The notes under the pieces were generated by a model. That model was given only the letters and a program-made list of their open reading frames with translations. It was not told the origin of the DNA and did no database searches. 64,000 nt of DNA from contig CAMAWH010000007.1 of assembly GCA_945861635.1 (NCBI GenBank), positions 62,001 to 126,000 of the forward strand, given 5' to 3'. Origin of the DNA: Klebsiella pneumoniae. Lineage in GTDB: Bacteria > Myxococcota_A > UBA796 > SXON01. Positions 18,456-27,206 of this stretch are shown here, one piece after another. A program made the position numbers and the translations under genes. The number at the start of each line of letters is the position of its first letter. Positions within the stretch are counted from its first letter, which is position 1.

Positions 18456-19895
18456 ATGCACATCCTCATCGCCGGGCGCGGTGAAATTGCCGTGCGGGTG
18501 GCGCGTGGCGCTCGCGAGAGTGGTCACACCACCGTGGCGGTCTACACGGATCCCGATCGGGGCGCGCCGCACGTCGTCGCGTGCGATGCCGCGCTGCCCA
18601 TCGGGGATGCGCGCGGGTATCTGGATGTGACGCGCCTCTTGGAGGCGGCGCGCACCTCGGGCGCCGCCGCCGTGCACCCGGGGTACGGTTTCCTGTCGGA
18701 GAATGCTGGTTTCGCGCAGGCTGTGACCGATGCAGGGCTCGTCTGGATTGGGCCGCCACCGTCCGCCATCGCCGTAATGGGAGACAAGCTGGCCGCCCGC
18801 CGCGCGATGGTGGCCGCCGGCGTTCCCGTGATTCCCGGCGTGGAGAATGGAAATCCGGTGTCCATCGCGGCGCTTGGATTCCCCGTGATGATCAAGGCCG
18901 CACACGGCGGGGGTGGCAAGGGCATGCGGATCGCTCGGAATCCGCAACAACTGGAGGATGCATTGACCGACTCTGCGTCGGAAGCGAATCGCTCGTTTGG
19001 TCATGGGGCGGTGTACGCCGAGCGCCTGCTGGAGCGGTCACGCCACGTCGAGGTGCAAATCCTCGCCGATGCCCATGGCCACGTCATGCACCTCGGTGAA
19101 CGGGAGTGTTCCATCCAGCGGCGGAACCAAAAGATCGTGGAAGAAGCCCCCTGTATTGCGCTTGCCGACGGCACACGTGCCGCCCTGTGCGCGGCTGCGG
19201 TATGCGCCGCGGAGGCCGTCGGTTACCGGAGCGCAGGGACCGTCGAATTTCTCGTGGCCGAAACAGGAGAGTTCTACTTTCTGGAAATGAACACCCGAAT
19301 ACAGGTGGAACACCCCGTCACGGAGCTTGTGTGGGGCGTTGATATCGTGTTCGAGCAGCTCCGCATCGCGTTGGGGCAGCCGCTGTCGTGCCTCGATGCC
19401 CACCCGCGCGGCCACGCCATTGAGTGCCGCGTATACGCCGAGGATCCTGAAACGGGATTCAGTCCCTCCCCCGGCACGGTGCGGCGTCTGCGGGAGCCGA
19501 GCGGTCCGGGCATTCGAAATGACCTCGGCGTACTCTGCGGCGCGGAGATTCCGCTGGACTACGATCCGCTGATCTCCAAGGTGATCGTGCAGGCCCCGAC
19601 CCGGACGCTCGCCATCGAGCGCATGCGCCGTGCGCTCGGGGAGTACGAGATCGCCGGCGTAGCGACGACGATCGAATTCCTGCGCGATGTGTTGGCACAT
19701 CCGGCGTTTGTCGCCGCGGACACACCGACGGACTTCCTCGCCCGCCATTTCGCGGAGTGGTCACCCTCGCGCGAAACCGATGCCGCCCTGATCGCGGCAT
19801 GGGCCATTGCCCGGTTGACGCCGACCGCTGCGGGCACGGCGAACGCGAAACAGCCCTCGCCGTGGACAGCGCTCGGCGCGTGGGGCCGCTCGTGA
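18456..19895 (+). CDS. Biotin carboxylase subunit of acyl-CoA carboxylase (methylcrotonyl type)
   Basis: 479 residues, biotin carboxylase only. Motifs are AGRGEIAVRVARGARE at the N-terminus, HPGYGFLSENAGFA, the ATP-grasp glycine loop AHGGGGKGMRI, and FLEMNTRIQVEHPVTE. The enzyme carboxylates biotin with ATP and bicarbonate. Methylcrotonyl-CoA carboxylase alpha chains normally carry the biotin domain at their C-terminus, but here the reading frame stops and the carrier is a separate gene joined by a GTGA overlap. It is the likely partner of the beta subunit at 12469-14085. Confidence 0.88.
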   Translation: MHILIAGRGEIAVRVARGARESGHTTVAVYTDPDRGAPHVVACDAALPIGDARGYLDVTRLLEAARTSGAAAVHPGYGFLSENAGFAQAVTDAGLVWIGPPPSAIAVMGDKLAARRAMVAAGVPVIPGVENGNPVSIAALGFPVMIKAAHGGGGKGMRIARNPQQLEDALTDSASEANRSFGHGAVYAERLLERSRHVEVQILADAHGHVMHLGERECSIQRRNQKIVEEAPCIALADGTRAALCAAAVCAAEAVGYRSAGTVEFLVAETGEFYFLEMNTRIQVEHPVTELVWGVDIVFEQLRIALGQPLSCLDAHPRGHAIECRVYAEDPETGFSPSPGTVRRLREPSGPGIRNDLGVLCGAEIPLDYDPLISKVIVQAPTRTLAIERMRRALGEYEIAGVATTIEFLRDVLAHPAFVAADTPTDFLARHFAEWSPSRETDAALIAAWAIARLTPTAAGTANAKQPSPWTALGAWGRS

Positions 19896-20362
19896 AGCTA
19901 CGCGTGGGTACCCATGTCGTCGACGACGTGGACGTCGTGGTGGCGGGGGCACACGTCACGGTGACCATCGGCGGACTGATACATTCGTTTATGTATCATA
20001 GTCTTACGGATGGAACCCTGCTTATCGTCGGTCCTTCCGCAGCGCACCGAGCATGGAGTGACGGCGAGTGGTCGGTCGTGGATGGATGCGCTCGCCGAGT
20101 GACGACGGACGCGGTCCGGGCACTGCCCGCGCACGTCGGAGAGGTCACGCCGCCGATGCCGGCCGTCGTCGTCAACGTCCTGGTCGCCGTGAACGACGTC
20201 GTGGCAATGGGCGCTCGGCTGATCGTGGTGAGCGCGATGAAAACGGAGACGACGCTGCGTGCGCCGCGCGCAGGCAGGATCTCCGCCGTTCGTGCCGTCC
20301 CCGGCCAGAACGTGCGTCCCGGGGAGATCCTGATCGACATCGAGGAGGCGGCGAACCCGTGA
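19892..20362 (+). CDS. Biotin carboxyl carrier subunit of the acyl-CoA carboxylase
   Basis: 156 residues from the GTG in the GTGA overlap with the biotin carboxylase gene. The C-terminal half is a biotinyl domain with the attachment site VVSAMKTETTLRAP, whose Lys is the biotinylated residue, followed by GRISAVRAVPGQNVRPG. The usual motif is AMKM; here the residue after Lys is Thr. The N-terminal half resembles the linking (BT) domain of MCC alpha chains, so the alpha chain seems split in two. It overlaps the next gene by GTGA. Confidence 0.82.
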   Translation: MKLRVGTHVVDDVDVVVAGAHVTVTIGGLIHSFMYHSLTDGTLLIVGPSAAHRAWSDGEWSVVDGCARRVTTDAVRALPAHVGEVTPPMPAVVVNVLVAVNDVVAMGARLIVVSAMKTETTLRAPRAGRISAVRAVPGQNVRPGEILIDIEEAANP

Positions 20363-21084
20363 TCGCCACCATCACGCTCAACCGACCGCACGCGCGCAAC
20401 GCGCTCGACCTTGCGACGCTGGACCGCGTGAACGCGGAGTTGGATGCCGCACGGAATGCCCGGGTGGTGGTGTTGACCGGTGCGGGTGACGCAGTGTTTT
20501 GCGCCGGCGCCGATCTGGCCGAAGTGGCGGGAAATCCGGGCGCCCGGAGCGAGGCTGCCCGGAGATACGCAAGGCTGCTGGCGAGAATTGCGACTTTTGA
20601 GCGTCCGATCATCGCCCGCGTCAACGGGCACTGCCTCGCCGGCGGGATGGGGCTGCTGCTTGCCTGTGATCTCGCGATTTCTGCCGACGACGCCACGTTT
20701 TCCATTCCCGAAGCGGCGGTCGGTCTGTGGCCGATGATGGTCGGCGCCTTTCTCATTCCCGCGATCGGCCGGCGCCGGGCGCTGGAACTGGCGTTGACGG
20801 GGCGGAAACTGTCCGCGGCGCAAGCCCAGGACTGGGGCCTGCTCAACCGCGCGGTACCTCGTCACGATTTGGACGCGGCGGTTGCCGAATTCACCGCCGC
20901 TGTCATCGCCCGTGGACCGGCCGCGATCCGGCGGGGCCGCGAGGCGTGGCGTGACGATGTTGAACCGCGACTCCTCTCCCTCGCCGATGCGCTCGGCACA
21001 GTGATGGATGACCCCGAAGCCCTCGAAGGCCTGACCGCCTTTCTCCAAAAACGCTCGCCAACGTGGCCCGAGGATCCGATATGA
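20359..21084 (+). CDS. Enoyl-CoA hydratase/isomerase family protein, probable methylglutaconyl-CoA hydratase
   Basis: 241 residues. The GTG start comes from the GTGA overlap with the carrier gene. Crotonase motifs are LNRPHARNALD, FCAGADLAEVAG (oxyanion hole) and HCLAGGMGLLLACDLAISADDATFSIPEAAVGLWP. The Glu of PEAAVG fits a hydratase. Between carboxylase subunits and a C-C cleaving enzyme it most likely hydrates 3-methylglutaconyl-CoA to HMG-CoA (LiuC role). Substrate is inferred from context only. It is joined to the next gene by ATGA. Confidence 0.8.
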   Translation: MIATITLNRPHARNALDLATLDRVNAELDAARNARVVVLTGAGDAVFCAGADLAEVAGNPGARSEAARRYARLLARIATFERPIIARVNGHCLAGGMGLLLACDLAISADDATFSIPEAAVGLWPMMVGAFLIPAIGRRRALELALTGRKLSAAQAQDWGLLNRAVPRHDLDAAVAEFTAAVIARGPAAIRRGREAWRDDVEPRLLSLADALGTVMDDPEALEGLTAFLQKRSPTWPEDPI

Positions 21085-21965
21085 GCCTGTACACCCGTCT
21101 GAATCAGGATCCTGGACGTCCGTGCATGATCACCGCCGCGCTCTCCGGAGTCGTGGCGAATCGTGCCCAATGCGCCGCGATTCCCTACACCCCCGAGGAG
21201 TACGCGGCGGAAGCGCGGCGTGCCTACGAGGCCGGAGCCGCGGCGGTGCACATCCACGCGCGTACGCCCGACGGAACACCCTCGTTCGAAGTGCAGGACT
21301 ATCGCAATATTCGGGACGCCATCGTTGCGGAATGCCCCATGATCATCAATTTTTCCACGGGCGCCATGGACGTGTCCGTGGACAAGCGCCTAGAATATTT
21401 GAAGGAGGTACAACCAGCGGTAGCGGCGCTCAACATGGGTTCGATGAATTACGCGAAATACAGCGAGAAGAAGAAATCCTTTGTTTTCGATTTCGTTTTT
21501 CAGAATCCATTTTCCGAAATCCGCGCATTTCTCGGGGCGATGAACGAGCTCGGCATCAAGCCAGAGTGCGAGTGCTTTGACGCAGGGCACGTTGGCAGCC
21601 TGCACCCGCTCATCGACATGGGCCTGTTGAAGCCGCCGTTTCAGGTGTCGCTGATCATGGGGGTTATCGGCGGCGTTCCAGGAACGGTCCCGAACCTGAT
21701 TCATCAGGTGGAAGGTCTGCCACCGAACAGCGATTGGGAGATCATTTCCCTTTCTTTGGACCAGTGGCGCATGCTGGCCGCCGGTGCGGCGTTGGGCGGA
21801 AACGTGCGCGTCGGGCTGGAAGACAATTTCTACCTGTCCGCAGGCGTAATGGCGAAATCAAACGGCGAGTTGGTTGAGAAGGCCGCCCGGATGGTGACCG
21901 ATCAAGGCCGAACCCTCGCGACCGTCAGCGAATGCCGGGATCGGTTGGCACTTCTTCATCCGTAA
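21081..21965 (+). CDS. Beta-keto acid cleavage enzyme (BKACE, DUF849 family)
   Basis: 294 residues, TIM-barrel zinc enzyme. The start is the ATG in the ATGA overlap. Visible motifs: MITAALSGV at the N-terminus, metal-binding AAVHIHARTPDG, MIINFSTGAMDVSVDKRLEYL, ECFDAGHV and GVIGGVPGTVPNLIHQVEG. Family members cleave a beta-keto acid with acetyl-CoA to acetoacetate plus a new acyl-CoA. Here the gene takes the place where HMG-CoA lyase would be expected in a leucine operon. The last 41 bases overlap the convergent bpt gene. Substrate unknown. Confidence 0.85.
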   Translation: MSLYTRLNQDPGRPCMITAALSGVVANRAQCAAIPYTPEEYAAEARRAYEAGAAAVHIHARTPDGTPSFEVQDYRNIRDAIVAECPMIINFSTGAMDVSVDKRLEYLKEVQPAVAALNMGSMNYAKYSEKKKSFVFDFVFQNPFSEIRAFLGAMNELGIKPECECFDAGHVGSLHPLIDMGLLKPPFQVSLIMGVIGGVPGTVPNLIHQVEGLPPNSDWEIISLSLDQWRMLAAGAALGGNVRVGLEDNFYLSAGVMAKSNGELVEKAARMVTDQGRTLATVSECRDRLALLHP

Positions 21966-22710
21966 TGTCCAATTCGGATAATTCCGACCCGTCAGGTCGC
22001 CTTTCATGGCGTACCCAAGCGCCTTTGGACAAACGTTCGTGCGGGTAGTACGCGGTCTTGTAAAAAAGCGCCGCGCAATCCTGCACCCAGAGTCCAAGGT
22101 AGTACCAGCGGATTCCACGCTCACGACAAATCTCTATTTCCTTGAGCACGCTGTAGACACCGAACGATCGCCAGTCCGAACGCGGATCGAAATAGTGGTA
22201 CGCGCTGTTGGCGCTTGATCGCCCAAAATCTAACAAGGAAAGCGCGACGAGCCGTTCGTCTTCGTAGTACCGGACCTCCGATGTTGGAGCGCACGATTCG
22301 ACCAGCCAATCCCGATACCCAACGGGGTCACGACGACTGTTCGGGGTGAGGAGCCCGCGGGCGCGCCGGTGACGGTTCCACAGCGACACACGCCGCCGGG
22401 TGAGCGTTGGCGGCCCCAATTCCACGCGCACCTGTCCCTCATTTCGCTTCCACACGCGGCGCTGCGAGCGCGAATGCCCGAACGCCGCCACGTCCACGCG
22501 CACCGGTTCACAGGCCGTGCAAAACGGGCACTCCGTCCGGAAAACCGTTCCGCCAACCCGCTGATCACCCTCTTCCAGCAGCAGGTCGAATTGTTCCGGC
22601 GTCAGGGGTTCGAGGGGCGCCCGGGCCGGGCAGCGGGCCACCTGCGTCGGGCGATAGACGCATTCCTCGAACTGGTCGTGAACGATTCGCGTCTCGGGGC
22701 GCGCGCGCAT
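21925..22710 (-). CDS. bpt: Aspartate/glutamate leucyltransferase (Bpt), N-degron pathway
   Basis: About 261 residues from the ATG at 22710; an alternative ATG at 22746 adds 12 residues but leaves only 22 bases to the divergent gene. ATE-family motifs are RTECPFCTACEPVRVDV with the clustered Cys, SLWNRHRRARG and YYEDERLVALSLLD. The GNAT-like C-terminal part has SAYHYFDP and RGIRWYYLGLWVQDC. The enzyme attaches Leu to N-terminal Asp/Glu so that ClpAP can degrade the protein. No clpS or clpA is nearby. The gene overlaps the convergent BKACE gene by 41 bases. Confidence 0.87.
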   Translation of the reverse strand: MRARPETRIVHDQFEECVYRPTQVARCPARAPLEPLTPEQFDLLLEEGDQRVGGTVFRTECPFCTACEPVRVDVAAFGHSRSQRRVWKRNEGQVRVELGPPTLTRRRVSLWNRHRRARGLLTPNSRRDPVGYRDWLVESCAPTSEVRYYEDERLVALSLLDFGRSSANSAYHYFDPRSDWRSFGVYSVLKEIEICRERGIRWYYLGLWVQDCAALFYKTAYYPHERLSKGAWVRHERRPDGSELSELDITDEEVPTDPGIR

Positions 22711-22768
22711 GCTGGCAACGTAGACGCCGGACCCCGTTACCGCCATCCCTCGCGCGATAGGAATCGAG

Positions 22769-23191
22769 ATGGATGAAGCCGCGTTGATTCGGTTCTTCGA
22801 GGAGGGCATCGCCTTCAACCGCCATCTCGGCATGAAGGTGATGGAGTTGGGCGAAGCACGGTGCCGCATCTTCATCCCATTCAAACCGGAGTTCATTGGT
22901 GACCCATTCCGGCCCGCGCTCCACGGCGGTGTGTTGAGCACGCTGGCGGACACGGCCGGAGGGCTCGCGGTTTTCGCGCGGGTCGGGATGGGCACGGCGC
23001 GGGTGTCCACCGTTGATTTGCGGGTGGACTACTACACGCCGGCCGGCCTGCTGGACACCTACGCGGTCGCAGAGGTGGTGAGACTCGGAAATCGGGTCGG
23101 CGTCGCGAGGATCATCGTGTACCAGGAAGACGAATCGAAGCCGGTGGCGGAAGGAAAGGGAGTGTACAACATTCGGGAGGTAAAACCATAG
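22769..23191 (+). CDS. PaaI-type hot-dog thioesterase
   Basis: 140 residues. The hot-dog signature is PALHGGVLSTLADTAGGLAV, then STVDLRVDYYTPAG. This HGG...D arrangement is typical of acyl-CoA thioesterases of the PaaI/4-hydroxybenzoyl type. The gene is alone on the forward strand, with bpt divergent and a MopE-like gene convergent. The acyl-CoA substrate is unknown; nearby lipid and acyl-CoA genes make a housekeeping acyl-CoA role plausible. Its stop codon lies inside a perfect hairpin. Confidence 0.82.
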   Translation: MDEAALIRFFEEGIAFNRHLGMKVMELGEARCRIFIPFKPEFIGDPFRPALHGGVLSTLADTAGGLAVFARVGMGTARVSTVDLRVDYYTPAGLLDTYAVAEVVRLGNRVGVARIIVYQEDESKPVAEGKGVYNIREVKP

Positions 23192-23199
23192 GTTTTACC
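23179..23199. terminator. Short perfect hairpin between convergent genes, possible bidirectional terminator
   Basis: GGTAAAACC at 23179-23187, a 3-base loop, then GGTTTTACC at 23191-23199: a perfect 9-bp stem that includes the stop codon of the thioesterase gene. No long T-run follows on either strand, so intrinsic termination is uncertain. Confidence 0.4.
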
Positions 23200-23211
23200 G
23201 GTGAAAGGAGC

Positions 23212-25164
23212 CTAGGGTCCGCCGAGGTAGACGTACACCGCGCCGGAGTCGGCGTCGGTCGTATCCACAGACGGAATGCCCACAAGCAGGTCGGCAAATC
23301 CGTCCATGCCGATGTCGCCCATGGCGAGCGTCGTCGAACCGCTGGCAGCCTCGGCAGGCACGACTCGGCCGTCCGCATCGGCCAGGGACAGCACCCCCGA
23401 CAGCGGGGTCAGGAAGGTAGACGCCACGGCTCGGGTGAGCGAAAACGGGCCGATGGAAAGGTCGTCCGTTCCGTTCCCATCCAGATCGCCGCCGGTGACG
23501 GCCGAGCCCACGCCCCGATCCTCGTCGGCGAGCAGCCGCGCGTCCGGCGCGGCCAACGTGGCGCCGGATGCGAGCGGGCCGGACATGACATAGGCCGCAC
23601 CTTGCGTCACACCGTCCGTGCCGCGATGGTAAGGCGCGACAATCACGGCATCGGCGTAGCCGTCGGCGTCGAGTTGGCCGAGCGCAAGCGCATAGCCGGC
23701 GCCGTCCTCCGCGTTGCCCTCCAGCACGCGATCCGCCAGCGCAAGCGACCCTGCCAATGAGGCGGGTCCAAAGATCACATATGCGGCGCCGCGATTGCTG
23801 CCGTTGGGATCCCCGATGATCATGTCATCCAGGCCATCCCCGTCGATGTCGGCTCCGCCAGCGAGCGCAGCCCCGGCCTCTCGACCTGCCGCTTCACTGA
23901 CAAATCGCTCCGCCCCCCACTCGCTCGGTCCGCCCGGCTCACCCCGAACCAGGTAGACCACGCCGCCCGCGACACCGCCGTCGTAGTTCGCCCGAATCAG
24001 CACTTCGTCGTCCCCATCGCCGTCAACATCTCCGGCGTTCGCAAGCACATTCCCCAGACGATCGCCGTCGCGGGTGCCGAGGAGAAATAACGAGGCGTCG
24101 CCCATGAACGATGTCCCGCCGACCGGACCCAAGACGAACGCGGCCGATCCGGTGAAGGAGCCCCACGCGCCGCCACCGGAGCTGCCGACGATGACGTCGT
24201 CGATCGTGTCCCCATCTACATCTGCGACCGCCAACGCCGTTCCGGCCCCCATGCCGTCGGTCCCGCCGATTCGAGCCACCGCATCGCCAATCGTTTGCCC
24301 GCTGGCGAGTGGACCCGCCATCACGACGACGCCCGGGTCATCGAGCGACGTGATGTAGGACGCGCTGGCGATCAGGTCCGCCGTGCCATCCGCAGTGAGG
24401 TCGCCGATCGCAATTCGAGCTCCGACACCTGCACTGGCGCGGTCACCATCGATGCGTAGCGCCGCCGCCGCCAATTCCACCTCCCCGCTGAACGCGCAGG
24501 GGCCAACGTCTCCGTCGGTGCAGTCCGTGTCGATCTCATCGCCGCAGAGATCGACGGCGCCGACGTGAATTATGCCGTTTTCATCATCACAGTCCGACCC
24601 GCTCCACTCAACCGCATCGGTGCCGTCGCCATCGGCGTCGTAGTCACTTGCGCTGTCACAATTGCCGTCGACACCGTCGTACCATTCGTCGGCAGCGCCC
24701 GGATACACGGCACGATCGCCGTCATCACAGTCCGACATGTCCGAAAGGAAGCCGGACGGCTGCGAGCACGCTGGATGCGGCGCCGCAGCGTCTCCGTAGC
24801 CATCCGCGTCCGTGTCGGCGTACCAGACGGGGGCGTCCAACGCTGCATCCTCGTCCGTGACACCATCGCAGTTGTCGTCGCGACCATTGCAGTACTCGTC
24901 CGCAGTGGGTGATACATCAGCATTTGTATCGTCACAATCATTGTCATCCGCCACATATCCATCCGCAGCGACGCATGCGATGGCCGCTGCTCCGGCGCCG
25001 GCAGCGTCTCCGTCCGTGTCGGGATAGGAAGCCGTCGGCGCGCCGAGGGAGGCATCGGCATCGTCACAATCGCCGGGCCGCGCCACGCCATCCCCGTCCG
25101 TATCCATTCGCGATGCAAGGTCCGCGTCGGACACGAGCGCACATGCAAGCAGGGCGAACACCAT
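23212..25164 (-). CDS. Lipoprotein with MopE-type metal-binding repeats and FG-GAP propeller
   Basis: 650 residues from the ATG giving MVFALLAC (Cys at residue 8). An upstream in-frame start exists but would encode an Arg/Cys-rich segment unlike a signal peptide and run through an intergenic hairpin. The N-terminal third has four or five acidic repeats (DTDGDG, GDCDDADA, WYADTDADGYG, CNGRDDNCDG). The C-terminal two thirds have FG-GAP blades such as GDLTADGTADLI, ADVDGDTIDDVIVG and GDVDGDGDDEVLI. It shares architecture with the gene at 4499-7009. Probably a surface adhesin or metal-binding protein; ligand unknown. Confidence 0.82.
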   Translation of the reverse strand: MVFALLACALVSDADLASRMDTDGDGVARPGDCDDADASLGAPTASYPDTDGDAAGAGAAAIACVAADGYVADDNDCDDTNADVSPTADEYCNGRDDNCDGVTDEDAALDAPVWYADTDADGYGDAAAPHPACSQPSGFLSDMSDCDDGDRAVYPGAADEWYDGVDGNCDSASDYDADGDGTDAVEWSGSDCDDENGIIHVGAVDLCGDEIDTDCTDGDVGPCAFSGEVELAAAALRIDGDRASAGVGARIAIGDLTADGTADLIASASYITSLDDPGVVVMAGPLASGQTIGDAVARIGGTDGMGAGTALAVADVDGDTIDDVIVGSSGGGAWGSFTGSAAFVLGPVGGTSFMGDASLFLLGTRDGDRLGNVLANAGDVDGDGDDEVLIRANYDGGVAGGVVYLVRGEPGGPSEWGAERFVSEAAGREAGAALAGGADIDGDGLDDMIIGDPNGSNRGAAYVIFGPASLAGSLALADRVLEGNAEDGAGYALALGQLDADGYADAVIVAPYHRGTDGVTQGAAYVMSGPLASGATLAAPDARLLADEDRGVGSAVTGGDLDGNGTDDLSIGPFSLTRAVASTFLTPLSGVLSLADADGRVVPAEAASGSTTLAMGDIGMDGFADLLVGIPSVDTTDADSGAVYVYLGGP

Positions 25165-25213
25165 TTCCCCACCATAGCCCGGCCGACCGCAGCGGCGGTT
25201 CAGGCAAACAAAC

Positions 25214-25232
25214 GCAATCGCGAAGCGATTGC
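25214..25232. repeat. Inverted repeat with 8-bp arms in a divergent spacer
   Basis: GCAATCGC (25214-25221), loop GAA, GCGATTGC (25225-25232). On the reverse strand the loop reads TTC inside CGCTTCGCG, a stable tetraloop context, followed by TTTGTTT. It lies between the divergent lipoprotein and MaoC genes and could be an operator or an attenuator of the reverse gene. Confidence 0.4.
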
Positions 25233-25269
25233 CCAAAACACCCTGCGGCAGGCGGTTAGACGCGCGCCC

Positions 25270-25734
25270 ATGTCACGAACCCGTATCGCCAGCGCTGCCG
25301 ACCTGTTCTCGCTCGCCAACACCGACCTTGGCGCCACCGGCTGGCAACCCATGACGTACGAGCGAATCGCGGCGTTCGCCGACGCCACCAACGACCACCA
25401 GTGGATCCATGTCGACCGTGAGCGGATCGCCGCCGAATCGCCGTTCGGAGCCCCGGTAGCGCACGGGTACCTGACCCTTTCGTTGGTTGCCGGCGGGTTT
25501 TTCGATCTGCTCGAGTTGGACGGCTTCAAGCTCGTCATCAACTACGGCGCCAACAAGGTCCGCTTTCCGCACCCACTCCTGGCCGGGAACAGGTGGCGCC
25601 TTTCCATGAAAATGGGCGACGTCAAGCAGGTCGGCGAGTGGGTGGAGGCGATCTTCGTCGCAACCATCGAGATCGACGGGAAGCCAAAGCCGGCGGCCGT
25701 CGCCGAGTGTGTGTATCGCTTTCTACCTGGATAA
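25270..25734 (+). CDS. MaoC-like (R)-specific enoyl-CoA hydratase
   Basis: 154 residues. The hydratase motif is ATNDHQWIHVDRERIA, holding the catalytic Asp and His, followed by SPFGAPVAHGYLTLSL. These enzymes hydrate trans-2-enoyl-CoA to (R)-3-hydroxyacyl-CoA. The fold is a single hot-dog acting as a dimer. The gene stands alone, with a convergent M16 gene only 8 bases after its stop. Chain-length preference cannot be read. Confidence 0.86.
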   Translation: MSRTRIASAADLFSLANTDLGATGWQPMTYERIAAFADATNDHQWIHVDRERIAAESPFGAPVAHGYLTLSLVAGGFFDLLELDGFKLVINYGANKVRFPHPLLAGNRWRLSMKMGDVKQVGEWVEAIFVATIEIDGKPKPAAVAECVYRFLPG

Positions 25735-25742
25735 ACGAAGCA

Positions 25743-27206
25743 TTACGGCGCCGTTACAACCTCGATATTCGCGTAGCCGGCGGCACGCAGCGCCGGCTCA
25801 ATCACCGCGCGATCGCCAACAAGGACGACGACAGCCTTTTTCCGATCGAAGGCGGCGAGCGCAGGGGTAACGTCGGCCGTCGTCACGGCCCGCATTGCCG
25901 CCATGTCGGCTGATAATGCGGAGATCGGCATGCCCTCGGCGTGGTACGCAGAGAACGTGGACGTGGTACCGGCCCGCGTCTCCATTTCCTGAACGACATC
26001 CTGACGATAAGACCCGCGCGCCTTGAGCGACTCCGCGTCGTCGATGCCCGCGTGCGCGCGTTCGAACTCCGCAAGCAAGTCCGTCAGGGCCGGTGCCGTC
26101 ACGTCCGTCCGGATGCGCGAACGCACGACACTGATGCCGCCGTGGTGAAACTCAACCAGCCCCGCCTTCACGCCGTAGGTGTAGCCCCGAACCTCACGCA
26201 GGAGGTGATTCAACCGAGAGGTGAACGTGCCGCCGAGGGCGATGGCGCCTGTGCGAAGTGGCGCACCGTGCATGTCACCGAACGCGACCCCCGGGAAAGC
26301 GATGTAGAACGCCGTCTGCGCGGATCCGGGCTTGTCAACCAGGTAGTAGGGCGCGTCCGCATGCGCCGGTGCAGGGGGCACCGCCACCAGACCGGACGTC
26401 GTGGCCTTCCACGCCCCGAGGCGAGCCTCAAGCAACGAGGTCGCGTCTTCGGCGGTGATCGCGCCGGAGAGGGTGACCGTCGCCGCGGATGCATTCCACG
26501 CGCGCTTCCACCACGCTTTAACATCCGTATTGACAGTCTTTTTCAGTCCGGCCAGTGTGCCGTCGTCCGGACGACCGTAGGGATGAGCGAGGCCAAACCA
26601 CAACGACATCGCCGTGCGTTCGGCCAACCACGCCGGTTCGTCGTAGCTCGACTCGAGGTCGGCGAGCGCAAGATCCTGCTCCCGCGCGAAATCTCCCGCC
26701 GTGAAGCTCGGCCGGAGAATTGCGTCGGCGGCCAGATCGAGGGCGGCGGACAGCACGTCGCGGTTGCAGGACAGGGTGACGTGTGCGGACTCGGTATCGA
26801 CCGAGCTTTCCAACTCGACGCCGAGACGCTCGACTTCTTCCGCAAAGGCCGTGGCATCACGCTTTCCGGCACCCTTGGTCATTAGCGTGGCCGCCAGCGC
26901 GGCCGTACCTTCCTTGCCGACCGGATCGAGAGCCGTTCCGCCGGGAACGACGATGTCCACGGTGACGATGGGTAGCGTGCCGTTGGGGATCGTCCAGACA
27001 CTCACGCCGTTTGAGAGTTTGGTCTCGATCGGAATCGGCAGCGTAAACGCAACTTCAACGCCGGCCGTCGGGATCGGGCCAAGACGATCGACCTGCGGCG
27101 CCACGACGTCCACCACGGCGGGGGGTGCCTTGGGCTTGGCGCAGCCACCGACAGGCGACAGCAGGCCGACGCATACGAGAAGGCCGAGCGAGAGGGACGG
27201 TTTCAC
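25743..27206 (-). CDS. Zinc-less M16 peptidase-family lipoprotein (partner subunit)
   Basis: 487 residues. The GTG start at 27206 makes a GTGA overlap with the upstream M16 gene. It has an ordinary lipoprotein signal (VKPSLSLG...SPVGGC, Cys at 22, Lys in the n-region), which contrasts with the very short leaders elsewhere in the window. The M16 fold is visible, but the position of HxxEH holds GTAALAATLM, so no zinc site is present. The C-terminal half keeps the LREVRGYTYGVKAGL segment with the Arg/Tyr pair typical of the non-catalytic subunit. It likely forms a heterodimer with the product of 27203-28501 in the periplasm. Confidence 0.87.
   Translation of the reverse strand: MKPSLSLGLLVCVGLLSPVGGCAKPKAPPAVVDVVAPQVDRLGPIPTAGVEVAFTLPIPIETKLSNGVSVWTIPNGTLPIVTVDIVVPGGTALDPVGKEGTAALAATLMTKGAGKRDATAFAEEVERLGVELESSVDTESAHVTLSCNRDVLSAALDLAADAILRPSFTAGDFAREQDLALADLESSYDEPAWLAERTAMSLWFGLAHPYGRPDDGTLAGLKKTVNTDVKAWWKRAWNASAATVTLSGAITAEDATSLLEARLGAWKATTSGLVAVPPAPAHADAPYYLVDKPGSAQTAFYIAFPGVAFGDMHGAPLRTGAIALGGTFTSRLNHLLREVRGYTYGVKAGLVEFHHGGISVVRSRIRTDVTAPALTDLLAEFERAHAGIDDAESLKARGSYRQDVVQEMETRAGTTSTFSAYHAEGMPISALSADMAAMRAVTTADVTPALAAFDRKKAVVVLVGDRAVIEPALRAAGYANIEVVTAP

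Noticed and set aside
21966-23010. A longer bpt gene starting near 23010
   Set aside because: The extra N-terminal residues would run opposite the thioesterase gene and look unlike the family; the start is placed at 22710 (or 22746).
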